A DNA stretch of 8,087 bases. It comes from Acetobacteraceae bacterium. Its GTDB lineage: Bacteria; Pseudomonadota; Alphaproteobacteria; Acetobacterales; Acetobacteraceae. The position numbers and the translations under genes were made by a program. Where the stretch lies: positions 1-8,087 of the forward strand of contig CANFIE010000169.1 of NCBI GenBank assembly GCA_947446625.1, in the 5' to 3' direction. The notes under the pieces are model-generated. The model was given only the letters and a program-made list of their open reading frames with translations, did not search any database and was not told the DNA's origin. Below, one piece after another: positions 1-6,968 of the stretch; position 1 is the stretch's first letter; each line of letters begins with the position of its first letter.

Positions 1-427
1 CGGCCCGGGGCTTGGCCTTGGCCTGCACCGCAGGTGCCGGGTTCAGCCGCACCACCGGCGCCGGCATCGGCTTCCAGGTGGGGAAATTCTGCACCGGCTG
101 CCGGCGCGGCTCCAACTGCGGCCGCAGCACCCGGTTCAGCCGCGGCGGCTGAGGAATGGGGGGCGGCGCGGGCGCCGCCACTACCGGCTCCGGCGCCTTC
201 GCAACCGGAACGGGGGCTGACCGCGCCACAATCACGCGCGGAATCGCAACCTTGGGCACCGCAACTGGCCGGGGCTGCGCCAGTTCCGGGCGCGGCGGCG
301 GCGGTGGCGCCTGTGGCACTGGCTCGGGCTGCGGCTTGCGCTTGGCGGCCTGGCGCGGCGGCCCGAAGCTCAGCTTGAAGCGGTCCGCCGGCAGCGGGTC
401 GTGATCATATCCAACGAAGCGCGCCAT
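1..427 (-). CDS. Proline/alanine-rich protein of unknown function, partial (runs off left edge)
   Basis: This open frame is read leftward from an ATG at 427 and stays open to base 1, giving 142 residues with no stop, so the C-terminus lies outside the window. It begins MARFVGYDHDPLPADRF. The first 25 residues or so look ordinary. The rest is low complexity, rich in Pro, Ala, Val, Arg and Gln, with a run of five prolines near residues 41-45 and repeated short P-x-P stretches. I see no signal peptide, membrane segment or known domain. An in-frame stop lies a short way upstream of 427, so the true start is the ATG at 427 or a non-ATG codon just before it; the Shine-Dalgarno match is weak. The opposite strand is also open here, but its product is an Ala/Pro shadow. 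The frame is probably real because the N-terminus is non-repetitive and GC-rich third positions dominate. The function is not recognised. Confidence 0.6.
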   Translation of the reverse strand, partial: MARFVGYDHDPLPADRFKLSFGPPRQAAKRKPQPEPVPQAPPPPPRPELAQPRPVAVPKVAIPRVIVARSAPVPVAKAPEPVVAAPAPPPIPQPPRLNRVLRPQLEPRRQPVQNFPTWKPMPAPVVRLNPAPAVQAKAKPRA

Positions 428-498
428 CAATCCCAGGTCATGACGATTTGTCAGGCCTCGTTAGCATTGCCTCGCCCAGATGGTCGAGGGGGATAAAA

Positions 499-517
499 CT
501 CAGAATTGTACAATGAG
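499..517. promoter_or_regulatory. Small dyad ATTGTACAAT with flanking CTCA/TGAG
   Basis: ATTGTACAAT at 505-514 is a perfect 10-nt palindrome, and CTCA (499-502) and TGAG (514-517) extend it imperfectly. Read on the minus strand it contains TACAAT, a five-of-six match to a -10 box, about 77 nt upstream of the proline-rich gene at 427. No convincing -35 element sits 16-18 nt further upstream. It may be a promoter or operator for that gene, but a short AT-rich palindrome could arise by chance. Confidence 0.2.
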
Positions 518-601
518 TCAGAGACTTGCCGCCCGACCTTCACACCGCACTGGCGCGAAAACCGCAGCGCAGCACAACCAGGAATCGCAGCCCAAACGCA
601 A

Positions 602-637
602 CACGGGCGCCCGGCGTTCCACACCAGGGCGCCCGTG
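602..637 (-). terminator. GC-rich hairpin just downstream of recA, probable terminator
   Basis: CACGGGCGCCC (602-612) and GGGCGCCCGTG (627-637) are perfect 11-bp inverted arms around a 14-nt loop. In the recA reading direction the hairpin starts 24 nt after the stop codon. The following transcript sequence (TGTTGCGTTT) is only mildly T-rich, so it is not a textbook intrinsic terminator. Position and stem strength still make it the best candidate for the 3' end of the recA message. It would also separate recA from the proline-rich gene on the same strand. Confidence 0.55.
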
Positions 638-661
638 CGTTTATTGAGACGTTGCGCCGGA

Positions 662-1705
<1,044 letters not shown>

Positions 1706-1713
1706 ACTGGGTA

Positions 1714-1719
1714 CTCCCC
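1714..1719 (-). promoter_or_regulatory. Shine-Dalgarno of recA that decides the start
   Basis: The minus strand reads GGGGAG, followed by an 8-nt spacer and the ATG at 1705. This is a strong, well-spaced ribosome binding site. It favours the 347-residue RecA over the extended form from the ATG at 1762, whose nearest purine run (GGAAAGG) is 11 nt away. Confidence 0.65.
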
Positions 1720-1805
1720 GCTGCGTCGAAGCCTCGTTTTCAACCTTGGCGCGTAGGGCCATGGGTCGGTTCGCCTTTCCAGATTAACACGTAATGGTTG
1801 TTGCA

Positions 1806-1820
1806 GAACAAGTCGCAAAC
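1806..1820 (-). promoter_or_regulatory. Candidate SOS (LexA) box upstream of recA, GTTT-N7-GTTC
   Basis: On the minus strand this reads GTTTGCGACTTGTTC, seven of eight defined positions of the alphaproteobacterial LexA box GTTC-N7-GTTC (established for Caulobacter, Rhodobacter and Sinorhizobium). It lies about 100 nt upstream of the recA start. One mismatch leaves room for chance, but recA is the expected target. Confidence 0.4.
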
Positions 1821-1825
1821 GAAAG

Positions 1826-1843
1826 GTTAATGCTCGGATTAAC
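1826..1843. promoter_or_regulatory. Dyad GTTAAT-N6-ATTAAC in the recA upstream region
   Basis: GTTAAT (1826-1831) and ATTAAC (1838-1843) are perfect 6-bp inverted arms around a 6-nt centre, lying between the two SOS-like boxes. The two TTAA cores are 8 nt apart. The CtrA consensus is TTAA-N7-TTAA, so the spacing is one base too long for a canonical CtrA site. It looks like an operator for a dimeric regulator, but none can be named. Confidence 0.35.
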
Positions 1844-1848
1844 GAACT

Positions 1849-1883
1849 GTCCCCACTATGTTCCCATTCAAACCGGAAAACAA
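1849..1883 (-). promoter_or_regulatory. Candidate recA promoter overlapped by a second SOS-like box
   Basis: On the minus strand TTGTTT (1883-1878), a 17-nt spacer and CATAGT (1860-1855) resemble -35 and -10 elements of a housekeeping-sigma promoter. The -10 lies inside GAACATAGTGGGGAC (1863-1849), a seven-of-eight match to GAAC-N7-GAAC, which is a LexA box read on the other strand. A repressor bound there would block the promoter. Both elements are imperfect. Confidence 0.3.
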
Positions 1884-1889
1884 GAACAT

Positions 1890-3428
1890 TTAGGGTACGG
1901 CCACCAATCCCAGCACCTGACCCACCGCCGCCAGCAGTTCCGCGGGGGCATAGGGCTTGGCCACGAAGGTAAAGCCCTCCGACTCCAGATCACAGCCGAT
2001 GGTAGCGGCAGCATAGCCCGAAAGCAGCACCACCGGCAGGTCTGGCCAGCGCCCGCGCAACTGCCGCGCCAGCGCCAGCCCATCCATGCCCGGCATGGCA
2101 ATGTCGCTCACCAGCGCCGCCGGCGGCCCGCCCGCCTCCAGCAATTCCAGCGCCGCCTCGGCATCCTCGGCCGCCTGCACGGCATAGCCGGCCCGGCCGA
2201 GCGCACGTTCCGCCAGCCGGCGCAGTGGCGCCTCATCCTCCACCAGCAGCAGCGCGCCCGCCGCCGGCGCCACCCTTGCCGGCGCCACGGCCATCACCGG
2301 CTCAGCCAGCGGCACCTCGCCCTCATGCCGCGGCAGATGAATGCGGAACCGCGTGCCCTGCCCCGGCGCGCTCTCCACCGCTATGTGCCCGCCCGACTGC
2401 GCCAGAATCCCCTGCACCGTGGCCAGCCCCAGCCCGGTACCGGCGCTGCCCTTGGTGGAGAAAAACGGCTCGAAAATCCGCGCCGCCACCGCCGCCGGCA
2501 TGCCGCAGCCGGTATCGGCCACCTCCAGCACGGCATAGCGCCCCGGCGGCAGCGCCGCCTTGCCCTCGCCCTCGGGCCGCAGCACCACGGCATGGCCGGT
2601 GCTCACCCGCAACCGCCCGCCGCCCGGCATGGCATCCCGCGCATTCACCGCCAGGTTCAGCAGCACCTGGTCCAGCTGTGCCGGGTCCACCTTCACCAGC
2701 CGCCCCGGCTGTTCCAGCGCCAGCTCCAGCACCACGCCCTCGCCCAGCAGCCGGCGCAGCAGCGGCGCCACTCCCTCCACCGCGCTGTTCAGCGACATCA
2801 CCTTGGGCAACAGGGTTTGCTGCCGGGCAATGGCCAGCAACTGCCGCACCAGCCTGGCGCCACGCTGCGCCGCATCCTGCATCGCCTCCAACTCGGCCAC
2901 CGCCGCTTCGGGCACGCCCATGCCCTTGGCCGCCTCGGCCCCGCCGATAATCGCCGTCAGCAGATTGTTGAAGTCATGCGCAATGCCGCCAGCCAGCAGC
3001 CCCACCGTCTCCAGCCTGGAGCCACCCGCCAACCGCGCCGCCGCCCGCCGCGTGGCGGTCACATCGGCGGCGCGCAGCAGCAGCGTCCCATCGCCGCCCT
3101 CCACCGGCCCCAGCATCAATTGCCAGCAGGCATCATCCGGCGCTGCGGGGTCGGCCGGCGCCACCTCCACCGGCACCAGCCGCTCGGGCCGCGCCAGCAG
3201 CCCGGCCAAGGTGGCGCGATCCGCCTCGGCCAGCAGCAGCGCAAACGCCATCCCGTCCCGCACCGGCAGCCCCGGCCCGGCCAGCCGGTGCAGCGCCGCA
3301 TTCGCCGCCACCACCCGCCCGCTTTGGTCCAGCAGCGCCATGGCTTCCGGCGCCGCCTGGAACAACCGCCGAAACGCCACATCCGGCGCCGCCCCGCGCC
3401 AACGCCACAGCCCGGCGCGCTCACGCAT
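1890..3428 (-). CDS. cckA: CckA-like hybrid histidine kinase (PAS-HisKA-HATPase-REC), short N-terminus
   Basis: This is a 512-residue hybrid sensor kinase. A PAS-like segment covers about 19-125 (FRRLFQAAPEAMALLDQSGRV onward). The HisKA H-box LAGGIAHDFNNLLTA gives phospho-acceptor His151. The ATPase domain has an N-box with Asn262 (NLAVNARDAM), G1 DTGCG at 305-309, IFEPFF at 318-323 and G2 GTGLGLA at 330-336. The C-terminal receiver (about 391-508) has acidic Glu397/Asp398, phospho-acceptor Asp442 (SDIAMPGMDG), Ser470 in LLSGYA and Lys491 in AKPY. The H-box, N-box and LLSGYA/KPY sequences match CckA, the top of the CckA-ChpT-CtrA relay. Canonical CckA is longer, with two N-terminal membrane helices; none is visible here. 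The ATG at 3428 overlaps the end of flhB by 8 nt, so the gene is translationally coupled to it and belongs to the flagellar operon. ChpT and CtrA are not in the window. Kinase identity is certain; the CckA assignment is likely, resting on motifs and the nearby recA. Confidence 0.8.
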   Translation of the reverse strand: MRERAGLWRWRGAAPDVAFRRLFQAAPEAMALLDQSGRVVAANAALHRLAGPGLPVRDGMAFALLLAEADRATLAGLLARPERLVPVEVAPADPAAPDDACWQLMLGPVEGGDGTLLLRAADVTATRRAAARLAGGSRLETVGLLAGGIAHDFNNLLTAIIGGAEAAKGMGVPEAAVAELEAMQDAAQRGARLVRQLLAIARQQTLLPKVMSLNSAVEGVAPLLRRLLGEGVVLELALEQPGRLVKVDPAQLDQVLLNLAVNARDAMPGGGRLRVSTGHAVVLRPEGEGKAALPPGRYAVLEVADTGCGMPAAVAARIFEPFFSTKGSAGTGLGLATVQGILAQSGGHIAVESAPGQGTRFRIHLPRHEGEVPLAEPVMAVAPARVAPAAGALLLVEDEAPLRRLAERALGRAGYAVQAAEDAEAALELLEAGGPPAALVSDIAMPGMDGLALARQLRGRWPDLPVVLLSGYAAATIGCDLESEGFTFVAKPYAPAELLAAVGQVLGLVAVP

Positions 3429-4476
3429 CGCGCGCCGCCACCCGGCCCTGCAGCCGATAGACGTAGGAAATCACCTCGGCCACCGCCTGCCAGTGTTCCG
3501 GCGGTACCTCGGTATCCGGCTCCAACTGATGCAGCGCACGGGCAAGCGGGGGGTTCTCCACAATGGGCACGCCATGCTGCATCGCGACCTCTCTGATGCG
3601 CAAGGCCAATGAATCCATCCCCTTCGCCACCACCCGGGGCGCCGCCGCCTGCCCGGGCTCATAGGCCAGGGCCACGGCGTAGTGGGTGGGGTTGGTGATC
3701 ACCACGGAAGCTCCGGGCACCGCCGCCAGCATCCGCCGCCGCGCCCGCTGCATGCGGATTTGCCGTTGCCGCCCCTTCACCTGCGGGTCGCCATCGCTCT
3801 CCCGCGCTTCCTGGCGCATCTCCTCGCGGCTCATCCGCAGCTTCTGCGCATGCCGAAACCGCACCCACAGCACATCCGCCGCGCCCAGCAGCGCATAGAC
3901 AATCAGCGCCGACGCCAGCAGCCGGAACGCCTGCCGCCCCAATTCCTGCAACAGCCCGCCCGGCGCCCGATGCAGCGCCTGTTGCAGCGCCGGCACCTCC
4001 ACCGCCTGCCACAGCGCCGCGCCCAGCAGCAGCAGCTTCAGCAGCGTGCGGCCCAACTCCACCAGGCTGTCCAGGCTCAGCAGCCGCCCCAGCGCCGCCA
4101 GCGGATTGATCCGCGAGACCTGCGGCATCAGCGCCTCGCCCCGCAGCAGAAACCCGGTCTGCACCAGAGTCGCCACCGCCGCCGCAATCAGCGCCCCGGC
4201 CGCCACCGGCCCGGCGGCCAGCAGCAGCCCGCGCAGCATCTCAGGCAGCGCCAGCATCGGGTCCTGCACATGCGTCCCGGCCAGCACGCCGCGCATCACC
4301 CGCAGCAGCTCGCCCCCCAGAGGCGGCAGCACAATCATCGCCGCCAGCGTGGCGCCCAGCAGGGTGGCAAACCCCACCGCCTCCTTGGAAAGCGGTACAT
4401 TGCCCTCCTCCCGCGCCTTCTCCAGGCGCCTGGGTGTGGCGGCTTCCGTCCTGTCCTCGGCCTCGCCCTCGGCCAT
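3421..4476 (-). CDS. flhB: Flagellar type III export switch protein FlhB
   Basis: FlhB is the inner-membrane export component that switches the flagellar secretion apparatus from rod/hook to filament substrates. The protein has 351 residues, the usual size. The N-terminus is charged (EDRTEAATPRRLEKAREEGNV, typical of the family), followed by membrane segments near 33-52, 85-112, 143-165 and 184-204. A charged linker (about 207-250) leads to the cytoplasmic domain. The autocleavage motif NPTH is present at 262-265 in VVITNPTHYAVAL, so the switch should work by Asn-Pro cleavage. The downstream part (RVVAKGMDSLALRIREVA) is also typical. The ATG at 4476 starts 3 nt after the fliR stop, and the gene's 3' end overlaps the kinase start by 8 nt. 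Nothing suggests damage. The assignment is very firm. Confidence 0.97.
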   Translation of the reverse strand: MAEGEAEDRTEAATPRRLEKAREEGNVPLSKEAVGFATLLGATLAAMIVLPPLGGELLRVMRGVLAGTHVQDPMLALPEMLRGLLLAAGPVAAGALIAAAVATLVQTGFLLRGEALMPQVSRINPLAALGRLLSLDSLVELGRTLLKLLLLGAALWQAVEVPALQQALHRAPGGLLQELGRQAFRLLASALIVYALLGAADVLWVRFRHAQKLRMSREEMRQEARESDGDPQVKGRQRQIRMQRARRRMLAAVPGASVVITNPTHYAVALAYEPGQAAAPRVVAKGMDSLALRIREVAMQHGVPIVENPPLARALHQLEPDTEVPPEHWQAVAEVISYVYRLQGRVAARDA

Positions 4477-4479
4477 GGT

Positions 4480-5241
4480 TCAGCGCGCCCCGGCGGCGTG
4501 GCTGAAACTATCCTCCGCCGCCGCCAGCCACACCGCCAGGAGCGCCGGCAGCACCAGCGCCAGCAGCATCAGCCCCAGCAAAATCAGCCCCGGCGCGGCG
4601 ATGGTATAAGCCGGCACCTGCGGCGCCACCCGCGCCAGCACCGCCAACGCCAGATTGCCCAGCACCGCCGCCAGCAACAGCGGCGCCGCCAGCCGCAGCC
4701 CCAGCGCAAAGCTCTCCGCCACCGCCTGGGCCAGCGCCGCCGCGCCCTCGCCAAGCGGCAGCCCCGCCCCGGCCGGCAGCACGGCATAGCTCTCGGCCAT
4801 GGCCCGCAACGGCAGCGCATACAGGCCGGAGGACAGCACCAACCCCGCCGCCAACAGCGAAAACAACCGCGCCGGCGCCGTGGTCTGCCCGCCCACCAGC
4901 GGGTCGATCTGCAACGGGCTGGCCAGGCCGATCATCAGCGCCGCCATCTGCCCGGCCTGCACCAGCGCCAGCGCCACCAGCCGCGCCACCAGCCCCAGCC
5001 AAATCCCCAGCAGCACTTCCAGCAGCACCAGCCGCACCAGCCCCGGCACCGCTTCCGGCAGCGCCGGCAGCCCCGGCCCCAGCACCGGCAGCAGCAGCAG
5101 CGGCAACAGCAGCGCCAGCGCCAGCCGCACCATGGCGGGAATATCCTGCTCGCCCAGCCCCGGCAGCAGCATGGCGGCGGCGCCCAGCCGGCAGAACAGC
5201 AGCATGAAGCCAAAGGCCTCCGCCGCCAGCGCCTGCGCCAT
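4480..5241 (-). CDS. fliR: Flagellar export gate protein FliR
   Basis: FliR joins FliP5 and FliQ4 in the helical export gate at the centre of the basal body. The protein has 253 residues and is almost entirely hydrophobic, with about six membrane-embedded segments. Family features include the N-terminal run FCRLGAAAMLLPGLGEQDIPAMVRLALALL, the central QAGQMAALMIGLASPLQIDP region around residues 95-115, and a hydrophobic C-terminal third with ARVAPQVPAYTIAAPG. The start ATG shares one base with the fliQ stop (TGATG at 5241), a classic coupling junction. The stop at 4480-4482 is 3 nt before flhB. Codon use matches its neighbours. Length, composition and the fliQ-fliR-flhB order make the call firm. 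Confidence 0.95.
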   Translation of the reverse strand: MAQALAAEAFGFMLLFCRLGAAAMLLPGLGEQDIPAMVRLALALLLPLLLLPVLGPGLPALPEAVPGLVRLVLLEVLLGIWLGLVARLVALALVQAGQMAALMIGLASPLQIDPLVGGQTTAPARLFSLLAAGLVLSSGLYALPLRAMAESYAVLPAGAGLPLGEGAAALAQAVAESFALGLRLAAPLLLAAVLGNLALAVLARVAPQVPAYTIAAPGLILLGLMLLALVLPALLAVWLAAAEDSFSHAAGAR

Positions 5242-5501
5242 CAGGGTGCGCCGCCCGCCGCCACCACGCGGTCGAACAGCCGTTCAGTATAGCCGCGCAT
5301 CGCCCCGGCCATCATCGGCCCCAGCAGCACCAGCACCAGGCCCATCACCACCAGCTTGGGCAGAAACGCCAGGGTGGATTCCTGAATCTGCGTCAGCGCC
5401 TGCACCACCGAAATCAGCACGCCCACCACCAACATGGCCAGCAGCGGCGGCCCGGCCAGTTGCACCGCCAGCCACAGTGCTTCACCGGTCACTTCGCCCA
5501 T
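5241..5501 (-). CDS. fliQ: Flagellar export gate protein FliQ
   Basis: FliQ is a small two-helix membrane protein of the FliPQR export gate. It has 86 residues, the normal length. The first hydrophobic helix is near 13-36 (AVQLAGPPLLAMLVVGVLISV) and carries the family-typical end VQALTQIQESTLAFLPK. The second helix is near 49-67 (LVVMGLVLVLLGPMM), and the tail is short and charged (RGYTERLFDRV). The ATG at 5501 begins 4 nt after the fliE stop. No strong Shine-Dalgarno is visible, so translation is probably coupled to fliE. The gene ends in a one-base overlap with fliR. The sequence leaves no reasonable alternative. Confidence 0.96.
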   Translation of the reverse strand: MGEVTGEALWLAVQLAGPPLLAMLVVGVLISVVQALTQIQESTLAFLPKLVVMGLVLVLLGPMMAGAMRGYTERLFDRVVAAGGAP

Positions 5502-5505
5502 CGGG

Positions 5506-5820
5506 TTAAATCGGCATCCGCATCACATCCTGGTAGGCCGCCACCACGCGGTCCCGCACCGCCACCGCGGTCTGCAACGCCAACTCGGCCCGAGACACCG
5601 CCACCACCACATCGGTCACGCCACCCTGCCCGCCCAGCGAGGCCCGCGCCGCCGCATCCGCGCCATGCCCGGCCTCCAGCGCGCCCTGCGCCACCTGCTG
5701 CAACAGCGCGCCAAAGCTACCGCCACCACCTGCCGGCGCAGCCGCCCCGGCCGCCGGCGCCTCGCCCTGCGCCAGCCGATACGCGGCCGCCGCCGCGCCC
5801 GGCGCCACCGGCCCCAGCAT
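5506..5820 (-). CDS. fliE: Flagellar hook-basal body protein FliE
   Basis: FliE links the MS ring and export gate to the proximal rod and is exported early by the flagellar secretion system. The protein has 104 residues, as expected. The N-terminal 35 residues are Ala/Gly/Pro-rich and variable (MLGPVAPGAAAAAYRLAQGE). The conserved part starts at FGALLQQVAQGALEAG and ends with the typical C-terminus (AVRDRVVAAYQDVMRMPI). There is no cleavable signal peptide, as is normal for this export route. Its ATG shares one base with the flgC stop (TGATG at 5820), and its TAA lies 4 nt before fliQ. The flgB-flgC-fliE order is common in bacteria. The call is firm. Confidence 0.95.
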   Translation of the reverse strand: MLGPVAPGAAAAAYRLAQGEAPAAGAAAPAGGGGSFGALLQQVAQGALEAGHGADAAARASLGGQGGVTDVVVAVSRAELALQTAVAVRDRVVAAYQDVMRMPI

Positions 5821-6227
5821 CAGCCCAGCGCCTGGATGGTGCGCGTCAGCATGCCCCGCGTCGTCTCCAGCACCGAGAGATTGGCGCTGTAGCTGCCCTG
5901 CGCCTCGCGCATGTCCATCGCCTCAATCATCGGGTCCACATTCGGCAGCTTCACATAGCCATTGGCATCCGCCGCCGGGTGGCTGGGGTCGAAGCGCTGC
6001 GGAAAGGCATCCGCATCCGTCCCCACCCGCTCGGCCCGCACCGTGCGCGCGCCCAGCGTCCGGTCCATCTGGTTGCCAAAGGTGATGGTCTTGCGCCGGT
6101 ACGGGTCCGCCCCCGGCGCCTGCCCGGTGCTGTCGGCGTTGGAGAGATTCTCCGCCACCACCCGCAGCCGCGTGGCCTGGGCCTGCATGCCGGCGGCGGA
6201 AATCCGAAGCGCGCGATCGAGATCCAT
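5820..6227 (-). CDS. flgC: Flagellar proximal rod protein FlgC
   Basis: FlgC is one of the proximal rod subunits in the periplasmic part of the basal body. It has 135 residues, the usual length. The N-terminal rod signature is present (LRISAAGMQAQATRLRVVAENLSNADSTG, roughly 7-35). The centre has the typical GYVKLPNVDPMIEAMDMREAQGSYSANL, and the C-terminal coiled-coil half ends LETTRGMLTRTIQALG. These paired terminal helices pack the rod. The start at 6227 is supported by AGGA on the minus strand, 8 nt upstream, in the 12-nt gap after flgB. The stop overlaps the fliE start by one base. The gene looks intact. Confidence 0.97.
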   Translation of the reverse strand: MDLDRALRISAAGMQAQATRLRVVAENLSNADSTGQAPGADPYRRKTITFGNQMDRTLGARTVRAERVGTDADAFPQRFDPSHPAADANGYVKLPNVDPMIEAMDMREAQGSYSANLSVLETTRGMLTRTIQALG

Positions 6228-6239
6228 GCGGAGCGTCCT

Positions 6240-6647
6240 TTATCCGGTACGTCCCAGCGCGGTGCGGTACATGGCCGCATAGCGCCGGTACAGGTTGATG
6301 GCCAAGGCATGCGCGGTATCGGTTTCCGCCACCTTCATCGCCTGCTGGTCCAGGCTCACGGCATTGCCATCCGGCGTGCGTTCATGCGCCAGCCGGTCGC
6401 GCCGCGCCCCCGGCGGCCCGCCATTGGGCGCCAGATGCCGCGCATCGGTCCGCGCCAGCCCCACCCCGGCGCCCTGCCCAGCCAGCACCGCGGCAAAGTC
6501 GCGCAGGTCGCTTGGCTGAAAGCCCGGTGTGTCGGCATTGGCGATATTCTGCGCCAGCACGCGCTGGCGATTCTCCAGCCAGCCCAGCCGCCGTTCCGCC
6601 AATCCCAACAGGGGGTCGCCTGCAATCTCCATGGCCCGCAGCATCAC
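6240..6647 (-). CDS. flgB: Flagellar proximal rod protein FlgB
   Basis: FlgB is the first proximal rod protein and the first gene of this operon. The frame encodes up to 135 residues. The rod-family N-terminal signature lies at about 31-42 (LAQNIANADTPG), followed by FQPSDLRDF. The C-terminal helix is MKVAETDTAHALAINLYRRYAAMYRTALG. The start is uncertain. Candidates are the ATGs at 6647 and 6644 or the ATG at 6632 (MEIAGDPLLGLAERRLGW), and the last gives an N-terminus closer to typical FlgB length. GGGTG just before 6647 and GCGGG just before 6632 are both weak Shine-Dalgarno sequences. Upstream is the divergent control region with its direct repeat. Identity is firm; the start is not. Confidence 0.95.
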   Translation of the reverse strand: MMLRAMEIAGDPLLGLAERRLGWLENRQRVLAQNIANADTPGFQPSDLRDFAAVLAGQGAGVGLARTDARHLAPNGGPPGARRDRLAHERTPDGNAVSLDQQAMKVAETDTAHALAINLYRRYAAMYRTALGRTG

Positions 6648-6666
6648 CCAGCGCAGGAAAAACTTC

Positions 6667-6710
6667 GGTTAACGCCACGGGCAATCATTGGGTAACCGCC
6701 ACCTGCAATC
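6667..6710. repeat. Imperfect direct repeat (2 x about 20 bp) in the divergent flagellar promoter region
   Basis: Unit one spans 6667-6686 and unit two 6690-6710, with start points 23-24 bp apart. Both follow the pattern GGKTAA(C)CGCCACNNGCAATC. The core CGCCAC-N3-CAATC occurs at 6673-6686 and 6697-6710 and differs only at two of the three central bases. The repeat fills most of the 72-bp gap between flgB (minus) and the small plus-strand gene at 6720, so it probably acts on one or both promoters. The first unit carries the palindrome GTTAAC (6668-6673). I cannot name the protein that would bind it. Confidence 0.5.
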
Positions 6711-6719
6711 CTGCGGCGC

Positions 6720-6968
6720 ATGAGCAAAGGCCCCGCCGAGAAAACCCTGGCAGCGATAGACAGCCTGCGCGGCACCATCACCATGGCGCGCGTATTGGTT
6801 GAAAGTGGCCGCACCATCGACCTTGCCGGCCTGGACGCCGAAGCCGCCACGCTCTGCGCCCAGGTGGCCCGGCTGCCCGCCGCCACCGGCCAGCGCCTGC
6901 GCCCGGCCCTGCTGGCCCTGGTGCGAGACGTGGAAGGCCTGGCCGCCACCTTGCCGCTGCCGCGATGA
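6720..6968 (+). CDS. Small conserved-looking protein of unknown function in flagellar locus
   Basis: This 82-residue protein starts MSKGPAEKTLAAIDSLRGTI. It appears soluble and helical, with no signal peptide or membrane segment. The central stretch TIDLAGLDAEAATLCAQVARLP and the tail GQRLRPALLALVRDVEGLAATLPL have the heptad-like leucine spacing of a helical bundle. I recall similar short proteins beside fliO/fliP or flgB in other alphaproteobacteria but cannot confirm it here, and I assign no function. By size and place it could be a small flagellar chaperone or assembly factor (inference). The ATG at 6720 has only a weak Shine-Dalgarno and lies within 10 nt of the end of the direct repeat. 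Its stop overlaps the fliO-fliP start by 4 nt (ATGA, 6965-6968), so the two genes are co-translated. Confidence 0.7.
   Translation: MSKGPAEKTLAAIDSLRGTITMARVLVESGRTIDLAGLDAEAATLCAQVARLPAATGQRLRPALLALVRDVEGLAATLPLPR

Noticed and set aside
34..378. 114-residue plus-strand Ala/Pro-rich open frame
   Set aside because: The minus strand here has a frame open across the whole stretch with a non-repetitive N-terminus; the plus-strand product is only an Ala/Pro repeat.
1826..1843. Canonical CtrA site in the recA upstream region
   Set aside because: The TTAA cores are separated by 8 nt and not 7, and the arrangement is better described as the dyad GTTAAT-N6-ATTAAC.
1890..3428. Idea that the kinase gene is an N-terminally truncated pseudogene
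   Set aside because: The frame is intact with all catalytic residues, and the start is coupled to flhB, so the short N-terminus is native.
1794..3596. 600-residue plus-strand open frame opposite the kinase gene
   Set aside because: The product is low-complexity Arg/Gln/His/Pro, typical of antisense reading of GC-rich genes, and the minus strand encodes a fully motif-supported hybrid kinase.
2225..5241. CRISPR or tandem repeat suggested by many GCCAGCAGC/CCGCCAGC-like strings
   Set aside because: These are scattered Ala/Leu codon runs in coding sequence without a fixed unit or spacing.
3682..5292. 536-residue plus-strand open frame opposite flhB and fliR
   Set aside because: It is a Gln/Arg/His/Pro-rich shadow spanning two real genes, with no recognisable domain.
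5460..6695. 411-residue plus-strand open frame opposite fliE, flgC and flgB
   Set aside because: It crosses three well-identified minus-strand genes and their junctions, and its composition is that of an antisense shadow.
6648..6719. Sigma-54 type -24/-12 promoter for the flagellar operons
   Set aside because: TGGC occurs on the minus strand, but no GC or TTGC lies at the required spacing in either orientation.
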